Below, piece after piece: positions 1-6,555 of a stretch of 52,186 bases of DNA. Source of the stretch: a virus. Where the stretch lies: IMG/VR virus record IMGVR_UViG_3300048091_000150, positions 1 through 52,186 of that record; one strand, written 5' to 3'. The notes beneath the pieces were generated by a model. The model was not told the DNA's origin. It worked only from the letters and a program-made list of their open reading frames with translations, and searched no databases. The first letter of the stretch is position 1; every line of letters begins with the position of its first letter. The position numbers were made by a program, and so were the translations under genes.

Positions 1-425
1 CATTAAGTAAGTCCATGTTGCTGACAACGCGCACATGGCTACCTCATAACCGATTGGCCGGGCGGACCGCCGCTTATACCGCTAGATCCTGTGGAGTAGT
101 CACCGCAGGGGAAATGATCCCGCAGTTACCCACTTAGTGACGGGGAAAGGGCAGCGGCAATAACCAGCGAACTAGTGGTGACGTAGAAGGAACGGGCAAG
201 GGCCCGTTGTAGCGAGCCAATCGGGGCAATACCGAGCGCATTACTGCATTGCCTACGGTAGGCATGGCAATACCCGGATTCAGCAGGACCATGGCAACGC
301 GAGTGACTGATACTCACTCGGTTGTGGGCTGGTCCCTATGGCCGGTGAGCGTGCCTACCTAGGGGAGTGTCGTAAGGCACTTGCAAGGGCCCGTAAGGGC
401 CGAGCACAACCCCTAAGGGGAAGCA
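1..425. other. Noncoding, hairpin-rich leader of left arm
   Basis: No convincing gene is seen. The stretch holds several short perfect inverted repeats: GGCGG-A-CCGCC (61-71), AACGGGC-AAGG-GCCCGTT (about 191-208), TGCCTAC-G-GTAGGCA (250-264), GGCCC-GTAA-GGGCC (388-401) and CCCC-TAA-GGGG (410-420, which ends in the ribosome site of the first gene). A weak promoter-like pair, CTGACA (21-26) and CATAAC (45-50) with 18 bp between, lies at the left edge. It is probably the structured 5' leader of the rightward operon; the promoter is a guess. Confidence 0.45.
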
Positions 426-731
426 ATGGCAACAGTAGCGGCAGAGTTCCGTGTGGAACGGCGTAAGCGGGAGTCCATCCCTCTGCGTCCGTTCGGTTTC
501 TGGTCTGAATATCAGCGTCACGACACGTTCCGAGTCAGCATCATCGGACGTGGTGAGCGTGAGCCGTTTGTCTATGACGTGCGCTCATTCGGAAACATGA
601 CTGCATCTGTACGTTCCTTCGCTGAGTGCGCCGGTATGGCCGGTGAGGCAACGCGAGGCATGGCAGACATTTACCGGACCGGATACGGGATGGTGAACGG
701 GTTCAACGTGCGGGTAACGCCAATCGCGTAA
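426..731 (+). CDS. Hypothetical protein, 101 aa
   Basis: First gene of the left arm. The ATG follows an AGGGGAAG ribosome site. The product is basic at the N-terminus (arginine-rich around residues 9-16) and has no motif that I recognise: no membrane segment, no cysteine cluster. It is followed by a 12-bp gap and then a strong conserved hairpin (744-772). Function unknown; small early actinophage proteins in such positions often act on the host, but nothing here shows that. Confidence 0.7.
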   Translation: MATVAAEFRVERRKRESIPLRPFGFWSEYQRHDTFRVSIIGRGEREPFVYDVRSFGNMTASVRSFAECAGMAGEATRGMADIYRTGYGMVNGFNVRVTPIA

Positions 732-743
732 GGGTAGGTCGAG

Positions 744-772
744 CGCACGGGACAGAGTCAGTGTCCCGTGCG
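744..772 (+). promoter_or_regulatory. GRGTCAG-loop hairpin, copy 1
   Basis: Perfect 11-bp stem CGCACGGGACA / TGTCCCGTGCG around the loop GAGTCAG (755-761), between stop 731 and start 823. It belongs to a family of five intergenic hairpins with a constant GRGTCAG loop. No U-run follows, so it is not a classic terminator. Confidence 0.8.
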
Positions 773-781
773 TTTCCTTAC

Positions 782-803
782 CCGTTACGACAATGCGTAA
801 CGG
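782..803 (+). promoter_or_regulatory. Second hairpin, just before ribosome site, copy 1
   Basis: CCGTTACG (782-789) pairs with CGTAACGG (796-803) around a 6-nt loop. The ribosome site GGGAGG (810-815) follows after 6 nt. The same position is held by unlike but again self-complementary sequences at 1623-1647 and 1994-2018. Confidence 0.65.
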
Positions 804-822
804 AGCAATGGGAGGTAACGCA

Positions 823-1344
823 GTGAAGGTCATTCCTTGGATGTACCACACCCGTAACGGCCGTGGCTATCAGTTGATCATGTCTGGGCACCGTCAATAC
901 AACGTGGTTTGGATGTACGGAGCGGATCACGTCGTCATACAGGTCTGTGACAAGCACGAGGACCCTGACGCTAAGTTCACCGAGCACAAGCGCGTGAGCA
1001 TCCCTGGGGACTACAAGGGGAAGTGGTGGGAGGACATTGCAACGGGCATGGAAGATCACATGCGCGTCATTTGCAGCGGCCTTACCCGTGATTGGGAGGG
1101 TTACAGCGGCATGGATGAATTCCGCGAGGAATGGTCCATGCACAAGTGGACTCCCAAGCAAAGGGTCACGCTCCGGTCCATTACTGGGGGGGACGTGCTG
1201 GGAATCGTCACGGGTACCGAACGTCTGGGAACGCGACGTGTCGTAAAGGTCCGTGTGACGTCCCGTAAAAATGGCCTGTACCGGTGTGGAGAGATACTTG
1301 AGATCTCCCCCACTAACCCGTGGCTTAAGTCTCGGGAGGTCTGA
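823..1344 (+). CDS. Hypothetical protein, 173 aa
   Basis: Chosen start is GTG 823, 7 nt after GGGAGG (810-815). In-frame ATGs at 793 and 808 exist, but 793 lies in the second hairpin and 808 has only GGAG two bases upstream. The product is mixed in charge with many tryptophan and tyrosine residues; no motif recognised. Stop at 1344 is 2 nt before the next start, so the two genes are probably cotranslated. Confidence 0.65.
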   Translation: MKVIPWMYHTRNGRGYQLIMSGHRQYNVVWMYGADHVVIQVCDKHEDPDAKFTEHKRVSIPGDYKGKWWEDIATGMEDHMRVICSGLTRDWEGYSGMDEFREEWSMHKWTPKQRVTLRSITGGDVLGIVTGTERLGTRRVVKVRVTSRKNGLYRCGEILEISPTNPWLKSREV

Positions 1345-1346
1345 CC

Positions 1347-1559
1347 ATGGCAACGGAGTTTCATACGTTTCACGTGACGCTCGGACACATGATGGGCCCT
1401 CATCGGTCCCGTGACAAAGCTGAGCGGGAAGCGGACAAGCTACGGGCAGAGTGCCCGTGTGAGGGGGATGAGTCATGCGCGAATGACGACATGTTCCCGC
1501 ACGGCATATCCGTTAGTAAGTCCGTGGACGGTTATTGGGGCAACGGTCCCGACTACTAG
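1347..1559 (+). CDS. Hypothetical protein, 70 aa
   Basis: Starts 2 nt after the previous stop, with the ribosome site GGGAGGTC inside the end of that gene. The N-terminal half is histidine-rich and the middle carries three cysteines (CPCEGDESC), which might bind a metal. The C-terminal half has no recognisable feature. Function unknown. Confidence 0.65.
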   Translation: MATEFHTFHVTLGHMMGPHRSRDKAEREADKLRAECPCEGDESCANDDMFPHGISVSKSVDGYWGNGPDY

Positions 1560-1585
1560 GCCAGTCCGCTGAATAGGTATCGGAT

Positions 1586-1612
1586 GCACAGGACAGGGTC
1601 AGTGTCCTGTGC
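1586..1612 (+). promoter_or_regulatory. GRGTCAG-loop hairpin, copy 2
   Basis: Perfect 10-bp stem GCACAGGACA / TGTCCTGTGC around GGGTCAG (1596-1602). Compared with copy 1 the stem has paired changes on both sides, so base pairing is kept while sequence changes; the loop differs only at its second base. Confidence 0.8.
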
Positions 1613-1622
1613 TTCCCCTTAC

Positions 1623-1647
1623 CTACTGCGTACAGGACGTGCAGTAG
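1623..1647 (+). promoter_or_regulatory. Second hairpin, just before ribosome site, copy 2
   Basis: CTACTGC (1623-1629) pairs with GCAGTAG (1641-1647). The ribosome site GGAGG (1655-1659) follows. Same place and similar size as the hairpins at 782-803 and 1994-2018, with a different sequence. Confidence 0.55.
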
Positions 1648-1666
1648 CGCAAGTGGAGGTAAAGCA

Positions 1667-1930
1667 ATGGACATCATGTTCATGGTTACGTTTATCGGCA
1701 TCAACGGGCGCACGTACATGGAATCTCGTCTGTGTCCGGATCGTGTGGAGGACCGACAGGCTTTCGCTAAGTGGTGTGGCCAGACCGGGTTGGAGCGTCA
1801 CAAAGAATACGTGTGCGCTCAGATATCCGGATTCAATGCGGACGATCCGGAGCTTGGGACCGTCAGCCTCGCTACGTACAACCGTGAGTATTTCGCACGG
1901 TTCCCTCAGACCATGCCTGCCAACTACTGA
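1667..1930 (+). CDS. Hypothetical protein, 87 aa
   Basis: ATG 7 nt after GGAGG. Starts with a hydrophobic stretch (MDIMFMVTFIGING) and then becomes acidic and polar; three cysteines are scattered. It does not look like a full membrane segment. Function unknown. Both flanks carry members of the GRGTCAG hairpin family. Confidence 0.65.
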   Translation: MDIMFMVTFIGINGRTYMESRLCPDRVEDRQAFAKWCGQTGLERHKEYVCAQISGFNADDPELGTVSLATYNREYFARFPQTMPANY

Positions 1931-1955
1931 TCTAAGCCGTAACCGGTAGGTCGAG

Positions 1956-1984
1956 CGCACGGGACAGAGTCAGTGTCCCGTGCG
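1956..1984 (+). promoter_or_regulatory. GRGTCAG-loop hairpin, copy 3
   Basis: Same 11-bp stem and GAGTCAG loop as copy 1; about 40 bases here match the stretch around 734-774, so these two are recent duplicates. Confidence 0.8.
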
Positions 1985-1993
1985 TTCCCTTAC

Positions 1994-2018
1994 CTGTTGC
2001 GTATCAGACACGTGACAG
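1994..2018 (+). promoter_or_regulatory. Second hairpin, just before ribosome site, copy 3
   Basis: CTGTTGCGT (1994-2002) pairs with ACGTGACAG (2010-2018), using two G-U pairs, around a 7-nt loop. The ribosome site AAAGG (2026-2030) follows. Confidence 0.55.
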
Positions 2019-2037
2019 AGCAATGAAAGGCAAGCAA

Positions 2038-2397
2038 ATGCAGACGTACGTCAAGCGTGACGCATGGGGCAACTCTGAGACTCGGCCGATTGGTGCGCCG
2101 GTTACCCACAAGGGTGAGTCGCCGGAATCCCTGGTTGGCCGCTCGGTCCTGGTTCGACCGTATTACCACGTGCCGCATGGACGTTCCTCCCTCACCTCTG
2201 CCCGTTCGCCGTTCGTGTTCGAGGCAGATGTCATTGAAACGTTCGGCGGGGAAATGGTCAAAGTCCGGTTTACCTGGGTAACGGACTCCCCTTGGAAGCG
2301 GGAAGCCATCTTCTACCCCAACGAGCTGCACATGGTGCACGTGTGTGAGTGCGACGCATGCAAGGGGGACGGAATCCAGGAACTCAGGGGCGCCTAA
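2038..2397 (+). CDS. Hypothetical protein with C-terminal cysteine cluster, 119 aa
   Basis: Start ATG 2038 is 7 nt after AAAGG; an upstream in-frame ATG at 2023 would read through the ribosome site. The C-terminal end carries CECDACKGDG, a small cysteine knot resembling half of a zinc ribbon. The body has a predicted beta-rich look (alternating hydrophobics VLVRPYYHV, VKVRFTWV). Function unknown. Confidence 0.65.
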   Translation: MQTYVKRDAWGNSETRPIGAPVTHKGESPESLVGRSVLVRPYYHVPHGRSSLTSARSPFVFEADVIETFGGEMVKVRFTWVTDSPWKREAIFYPNELHMVHVCECDACKGDGIQELRGA

Positions 2398-2416
2398 AGT
2401 CATCCGCTAGGCAACC

Positions 2417-2449
2417 GGCACACGGTACAGGGTCAGTGTTCCGTGTGCC
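2417..2449 (+). promoter_or_regulatory. GRGTCAG-loop hairpin, copy 4
   Basis: 13-bp stem GGCACACGGTACA / TGTTCCGTGTGCC with one T-T mismatch, loop GGGTCAG (2430-2436). The second hairpin seen after copies 1-3 is missing here. Confidence 0.75.
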
Positions 2450-2478
2450 TTCCCGCTCACTCTGAAAGGCATAAAGAC

Positions 2479-2664
2479 ATGGGTATGAGGACTGTTGTGA
2501 TCGCGCTCGCTAGCGCGCTCCTGTCTGCCGCTACGGCGGCAGGAATCACGTATCACGCCATGGAATCCCGCGTGTTCAGCGTGACCGTGGACAAGTTCAA
2601 CGAGGGTTTCCGGGACGGCGCATGCCGGAACGGGGAGGACGGTTTCGGGAACATCTGCCGCTAG
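2479..2664 (+). CDS. Small membrane or exported protein, 61 aa
   Basis: ATG follows AAAGG (2465-2469) by 9 nt; an in-frame ATG two codons later is also possible. Residues 4-25 (TVVIALASALLSAATAAGIT) form one hydrophobic segment with a positive N-terminus, so this is a signal peptide or a single membrane anchor. The remainder is short, acidic and has two cysteines. No family recognised. Confidence 0.65.
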   Translation: MGMRTVVIALASALLSAATAAGITYHAMESRVFSVTVDKFNEGFRDGACRNGEDGFGNICR

Positions 2665-2745
2665 AGATTGACCGTAGAGGGCATGGGCAGTGTCACCCGG
2701 TTATCCGGGCAGGATCACTCATGCCCTACTCGGCCAGTCTCTAGA
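2661..2745 (+). promoter_or_regulatory. Long 85-nt extended hairpin
   Basis: The arms 2661-2685 and about 2720-2744 pair end to end (CTAGAGA with TCTCTAG, CGG with CCG, AGGGCATG with CATGCCCT), broken by a small internal loop. An inner stem CCCGG (2696-2700) / CCGGG (2705-2709) is capped by TTAT. It lies between stop 2664 and the ribosome site of the gene at 2780, where the other intergenic gaps have a GRGTCAG hairpin. No U-run follows. Confidence 0.7.
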
Positions 2746-2779
2746 GACAGGCTCTGAGACGAGACAGGAAGGCAAACAC

Positions 2780-3514
2780 ATGAGCATTGTTGACCTTACG
2801 AACGTGTGGCGAGAAAACCCTCACACGGCGGATATCCGCTACCTGGGGGGATGGATGACCTCCCCCACCTACCGAGGATGCATTGTCCGTGAGTCGTCCG
2901 GACAGTGGGCGGTCCGGCCCCGTGATCCGTGGACGGATACGGACTACACCGTCACCTACGCTCAGACGCTTGAGGACGCGCGTAAGGCACTTGAGAACGT
3001 GACCCCTGGTGGTCACAAGTGCGAGATATTCGTAGACCAGTGGGTAGGCCACTGCCCGGAACGGGCCTCTGTCGTTGTGTCGCAGGGAGACGAGACTCCG
3101 CTATCACGCCTCCTGCTTTGCAGGGTGCATGCGGTGCACGTGTTCAAGGGTGCGAACCGAGTGTCCGTAGAGGAATGGGAGGCCACTCGCGGACGCCTGA
3201 CGTCCGAGGGTGGGCCTATTGTCGGTGAGCGCATCGCGCCTCCCATGGCGCCGGTAAAGCGTAGTGACTTCCTGAGTGAGCCCGTTGTGTGGGGTGATGA
3301 CTGGAAGGGTCATGTCCTCGGAATGACGCTTACACAGGACGTACGTAGAGGTGACCTGGTGATGTTCCAAGGAACGGGCGCCTATGAGGTCCAGTCCATA
3401 GACGTCTGTCCGATTCCTCACAGTGAGGATCTCTGGCGATTCTCGTGCAACGGCGGAACCGTTTACGGCACGTATTACGACCGTGCCGTTCCGGTCCTTT
3501 ACAGGCCTTTCTAA
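2780..3514 (+). CDS. Hypothetical protein, 244 aa
   Basis: ATG 2780 follows AGGAAGG; a longer frame from 2690 would run through the long hairpin and is unlikely. The middle holds a possible metal site (HKCEIF, GHCPER, CRVHAVH). The rest is mixed, with a C-terminal stretch of alternating hydrophobics. No family recognised. Confidence 0.65.
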   Translation: MSIVDLTNVWRENPHTADIRYLGGWMTSPTYRGCIVRESSGQWAVRPRDPWTDTDYTVTYAQTLEDARKALENVTPGGHKCEIFVDQWVGHCPERASVVVSQGDETPLSRLLLCRVHAVHVFKGANRVSVEEWEATRGRLTSEGGPIVGERIAPPMAPVKRSDFLSEPVVWGDDWKGHVLGMTLTQDVRRGDLVMFQGTGAYEVQSIDVCPIPHSEDLWRFSCNGGTVYGTYYDRAVPVLYRPF

Positions 3515-3529
3515 CGGTCGAATGGAAGC

Positions 3530-3560
3530 GGGAGGCAGTCAGGGTCAGTGACTGCCTCCC
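3530..3560 (+). promoter_or_regulatory. GRGTCAG-loop hairpin, copy 5
   Basis: Perfect 12-bp stem GGGAGGCAGTCA / TGACTGCCTCCC around GGGTCAG (3542-3548). The stem has almost nothing in common with copies 1-4 while the loop is kept: strong evidence of selection on structure plus loop. Confidence 0.8.
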
Positions 3561-3579
3561 CTGGATTAGGGGAGGACGC

Positions 3580-3921
3580 ATGGACGTTGTGACGGAGGAA
3601 ACGGCGACGCATTGCGCGGCAGGGGGCATTGGTGAGCCCTTGGATTTGCGCGTACGCGTCTACTGGGTCGCGGGTAAGTCGGGTGCCCGGCTCGTGCTCT
3701 CGGACCTGGAAACGGCCGAGGAATACGGGTATTGGGACGTCGATACGGTCGATCCCATGCCGGGAGAGACGATCCCTGATCAGGAACTCAATAGGTTCGT
3801 GGGTACGCATCTGCGTAAGTGGCAGATGATCGGATCCGGGTGGACCGTGGACCCAATATCCCTCGCAGCCCATTTCTCGCTTGAATGGGGCTGGAAGTGG
3901 GTCCCTGAGAAGTTGGCCTAG
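3580..3921 (+). CDS. Hypothetical protein, 113 aa
   Basis: ATG 3580 follows TAGGGGAGGACGC; the longer open frame from 3445 runs through the hairpin and is rejected. Acidic protein with several tryptophans near the C-terminus (WSGW-like spacing around GSGWTVD and EWGWKWV). Function unknown. Confidence 0.65.
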   Translation: MDVVTEETATHCAAGGIGEPLDLRVRVYWVAGKSGARLVLSDLETAEEYGYWDVDTVDPMPGETIPDQELNRFVGTHLRKWQMIGSGWTVDPISLAAHFSLEWGWKWVPEKLA

Positions 3922-3934
3922 TTCGGAGCTTTGT

Positions 3935-3957
3935 GGACCGGCCTTATGCGCCGGTCC
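3935..3957 (+). promoter_or_regulatory. Intergenic hairpin
   Basis: Perfect 8-bp stem GGACCGGC / GCCGGTCC around the 7-nt loop CTTATGC. The loop length matches the GRGTCAG family but not its sequence. It supports placing the next start at 4005 rather than 3933. Confidence 0.6.
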
Positions 3958-4004
3958 TCATTGCCCAGCACTGGGAACGGCTGGAGACAAGGGGAGGACA
4001 GCAG

Positions 4005-4280
4005 GTGTCGGAAGTGAGGCAGTACGGGCCCGTACCTACGGGCGGAGTCAAGACGTGGGCCGAGGATGTGAGGCTCGCGCACGAGGGCTCTTGGGTGGCC
4101 GCAGGGCTCCCTACCTCCACGGAACGGCTGGCAGCGCTCACAAGGCTGTTTCAGGCCCTGGGGGAGGCCTCCACTCGGTACGCTTGCCCGCGTGAGGCCG
4201 CTAGGCGCCTTGTGTGGGAGGCAGTCAGGAGCTACCGATCCGCTCTCGCGGCTCGTGTCCTGAAAGGGGTGAGGGTGTGA
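4005..4280 (+). CDS. Hypothetical protein, 91 aa
   Basis: GTG 4005 lies 7 nt after GGGGAGG (3991-3997). A longer frame from GTG 3933 would overlap the hairpin and has only CGGAG. The product is alanine- and arginine-rich and looks largely helical (residues about 25-91). The stop TGA shares a base with the next ATG (TGATG). Function unknown. Confidence 0.55.
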   Translation: MSEVRQYGPVPTGGVKTWAEDVRLAHEGSWVAAGLPTSTERLAALTRLFQALGEASTRYACPREAARRLVWEAVRSYRSALAARVLKGVRV

Positions 4281-4447
4281 TGGGCGAATACAGGGTGTGT
4301 CTACAAGCCACGGTGTCCGTGTGGGTGACCGTTACGGCAAACTCGGGGCAAGAGGCCAACCGAAAGGCACGGGAGCAAGCTCCGACGGTCAAGGGTGTGA
4401 AGTCGTGGAGTCCCGTAATGACTTGCGACATGAACAGGAAGTTCTGA
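4280..4447 (+). CDS. Hypothetical protein, 55 aa
   Basis: ATG overlaps the previous stop, with AAAGGGG about 11-15 nt upstream. The N-terminal part alternates hydrophobic and polar residues (CLQATVSVWVTVTA), suggesting a beta hairpin; the rest is basic. Resembles many small actinophage proteins of unknown role. Confidence 0.6.
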   Translation: MGEYRVCLQATVSVWVTVTANSGQEANRKAREQAPTVKGVKSWSPVMTCDMNRKF

Positions 4448-4448
4448 G

Positions 4449-4754
4449 GTGAGCACGATTAACAGCGCTAATCAGCAGGAATCAGAAACTGTCCGCGCAA
4501 TGGATCGTGGTTACGAGGCCATGAACAAGGCAATTGCGTTCACCGAACGCCACGGGTTCAAGTCGTACCGGTTCGGCATTGGCGTTGCCATAGGCAGTAA
4601 GCGGGAACTTCGAGACGTCCACATTGGCGTTAACACGTGGGCATTCAAGGGCGCCTCTGTGGAGTTCGATGAGGCTGCGGGGACGATAACCGTTACGCCT
4701 TCCGAGTCGGACGGCCGTAGGGCATTCATCTATCACGGACGGAAGTCCAAGTGA
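4449..4754 (+). CDS. Hypothetical protein, 101 aa
   Basis: GTG start one base after the previous stop, with AGGAAG upstream. N-terminal half helical and polar, C-terminal half beta-like. No cysteine, no membrane segment, no recognised family. The stop overlaps the next start by four bases (GTGA). Confidence 0.6.
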   Translation: MSTINSANQQESETVRAMDRGYEAMNKAIAFTERHGFKSYRFGIGVAIGSKRELRDVHIGVNTWAFKGASVEFDEAAGTITVTPSESDGRRAFIYHGRKSK

Positions 4755-4837
4755 CCGGGGGCGAACTGGCCTGGTTCATAGTCGCGTATGTGCTCGGCAG
4801 CCTGGTTACGGCTGCCGCCATGAAACGTGGCAGGTAA
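4751..4837 (+). CDS. Membrane microprotein, 28 aa
   Basis: GTG start in a GTGA overlap with the gene before. The product is almost entirely one membrane helix (ELAWFIVAYVLGSLVTAAAM, residues 4-23) followed by KRGR, so it would sit in the inner membrane with a positive cytoplasmic tail. Translational coupling is the main support; there is no separate strong ribosome site. Confidence 0.5.
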   Translation: MTGGELAWFIVAYVLGSLVTAAAMKRGR

Positions 4838-4948
4838 AGGGTAACTGAGCTGCTTTGGGGAGGGCATAGCCGCTTACGCGTCTGGCCCGAACCATGGACG
4901 CTCATGCGCTCAGCATGACGTGCAAGTAACCGACTAGAGAGAGGCCAC

Positions 4949-6541
4949 GTGGAAACGCAAGGGCGATATGAGGACATGGCCTATGGGCCCATCGGTAAAG
5001 AGGTCTTGGCATCGCAGCCGTATACGGAAGCGGACCCGATCGGAGTGCACGCGGCCATGCTCGCGCTCTTCTCGGCCGCTACCAACGGGCATGTGACGCA
5101 GCCTGGTGGACGACCCATTGTGGTCTGGACGGCCCTCGTTGGCCGGTCGTCCATCGGATGCAAGGGAACGGCGCTTGAGGCTGCGGAACACATCCTCAGT
5201 GAGGGTCTCGGTACCTTCCTGAATATCCACCGTCGGGGAGGTATCTCCTCTGGCCCGTCGCTCATCAACACACTGCATGAGCAGCACGAAAAGAGCCTAC
5301 TCACCGATGGTGGACCGGACGGCCGGATCGTTGTGATTGAGGAGGAGTGGCAGAACCAACTACGGCGCACGAATCGGTGCCCTACCTTCTCGGGCAACTT
5401 CCGTACCGTGTGGGACGGTAAGACGGTCACGAACACGACTAAGGGGAAGAAGGCTGGGGAGCGGGAGGAACAGCGGGTAGACAGTCCGCTTATGGGCTTC
5501 CACTCGCATATCCAGCCGGGGGCATGGTCCAAGTACATCAGCAGCACGGAAGCGCTGGGAGGCTCGTATAACCGCATCCTTCCCGTGCTCGTGGAGATGT
5601 CCAAGGTTCTCCCCTCTCCGGAGGATGGAGAGGAGCGGCCCATCTACCAATACGAGCCGTCCAAGGCTTTCAAGTTGGCATACGAGTGGGCACGCAAGGA
5701 ACCGCGTGTGATGACGCTGAGTTCTGCGGCGCGTAAGCGGTATGACCAACTGCGTATGCAATACCTAGAGGAGACCGCGAAGCTTCCGGAAGTGCTGGCT
5801 TCGTTCATCGAGAGGTCTGCTGAGCAGGTTTGGCGGGTGGCTGCCGTTCTCACGGCAGCGAACCGGAAGACGCTCATTCCCCTTGACGCTGTCGAGGCCG
5901 CTGCCGCATTCGTGAATTACTCGATTGACAGCGTCACCACGTTGCAGAGCAACGCGGGAAGCACTGGAGGACGTACGCCTACTCCCCTTGACGAGTTGAT
6001 CCGTAGGGCTCTCCATAAGAGGGCCGACAGGGAAGCTACCCGCTCTCAGCTTTACAGGGCCCTTGGCTCCGGTCGCTTTACTGCCGACGAGATCGAGCAA
6101 GAGGCAACCCTCATGCCGGACGTGGAGATCTATACGCCGCCTCGCAAGGTGGGTAGGTCGGGGGCTCCTGCTCGTCTTTTCCGGCTCATCGAGGCGGAGC
6201 CGACTCCGGAACCGAAGGCGGCCACGGTTCCGCAACAGGCGGAAGCGGAAGCGTTCCTCAACCAGTACGCGGAGTGGGCCGGACAGGCGGGCAACGCTGG
6301 CAAGAGCTTTACCGACTTCCTGAGTCACCTTCAGCAGGCGGCCAAGCCTCCCGCCCGGAAGGCGGCTGCGAAGCGTTCAGCGGCCCCCAGCTCGACCACC
6401 ACCAGGACCAGGGGCACGGCAGCGAAGAAGGCCACGGCCAAGACTGCTGCCAAGGCCGTTGCCAAGACTCCTGCTCAGCGGACAGTGTCAGCGGCAGGTG
6501 CTAAGAAGACTGCGGCGGCGAACACGCCCGCCGGTAACTGA
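4949..6541 (+). CDS. DUF3987-like ATPase with histone-like C-terminal tail, 530 aa
   Basis: GTG start after GAGAGAGG. Residues about 55-240 look like the DUF3987-type ATPases of actinobacterial plasmids and phages: a P-loop-like GRSSIGCKGTA, a Walker-B-like IVVIEEEW, a sensor-like MGFHSHIQP and a YNRILPVLVEMSKVLP block. The P-loop departs from GxxxxGK[ST]. Residues about 350-415 look like a winged-helix region. From about residue 465 the tail is lysine/alanine-rich in the manner of histone H1 or HupB, suggesting DNA binding. In related proteins a link to replication or primase-helicase work is suspected; here that is inference. By far the largest gene of this arm and probably its functional centre. 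Confidence 0.6.
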   Translation: METQGRYEDMAYGPIGKEVLASQPYTEADPIGVHAAMLALFSAATNGHVTQPGGRPIVVWTALVGRSSIGCKGTALEAAEHILSEGLGTFLNIHRRGGISSGPSLINTLHEQHEKSLLTDGGPDGRIVVIEEEWQNQLRRTNRCPTFSGNFRTVWDGKTVTNTTKGKKAGEREEQRVDSPLMGFHSHIQPGAWSKYISSTEALGGSYNRILPVLVEMSKVLPSPEDGEERPIYQYEPSKAFKLAYEWARKEPRVMTLSSAARKRYDQLRMQYLEETAKLPEVLASFIERSAEQVWRVAAVLTAANRKTLIPLDAVEAAAAFVNYSIDSVTTLQSNAGSTGGRTPTPLDELIRRALHKRADREATRSQLYRALGSGRFTADEIEQEATLMPDVEIYTPPRKVGRSGAPARLFRLIEAEPTPEPKAATVPQQAEAEAFLNQYAEWAGQAGNAGKSFTDFLSHLQQAAKPPARKAAAKRSAAPSSTTTRTRGTAAKKATAKTAAKAVAKTPAQRTVSAAGAKKTAAANTPAGN

Positions 6542-6555
6542 GGAAGGAACACACG

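Noticed and set aside
264-362. 32-codon plus-strand frame in the leader
   Set aside because: Ribosome site too weak or too near, and it overlaps hairpin structure; kept as noncoding.
744-3560. Reading the GRGTCAG hairpins as simple terminators
   Set aside because: No U-run follows any copy and the loop is conserved, which terminators do not need.
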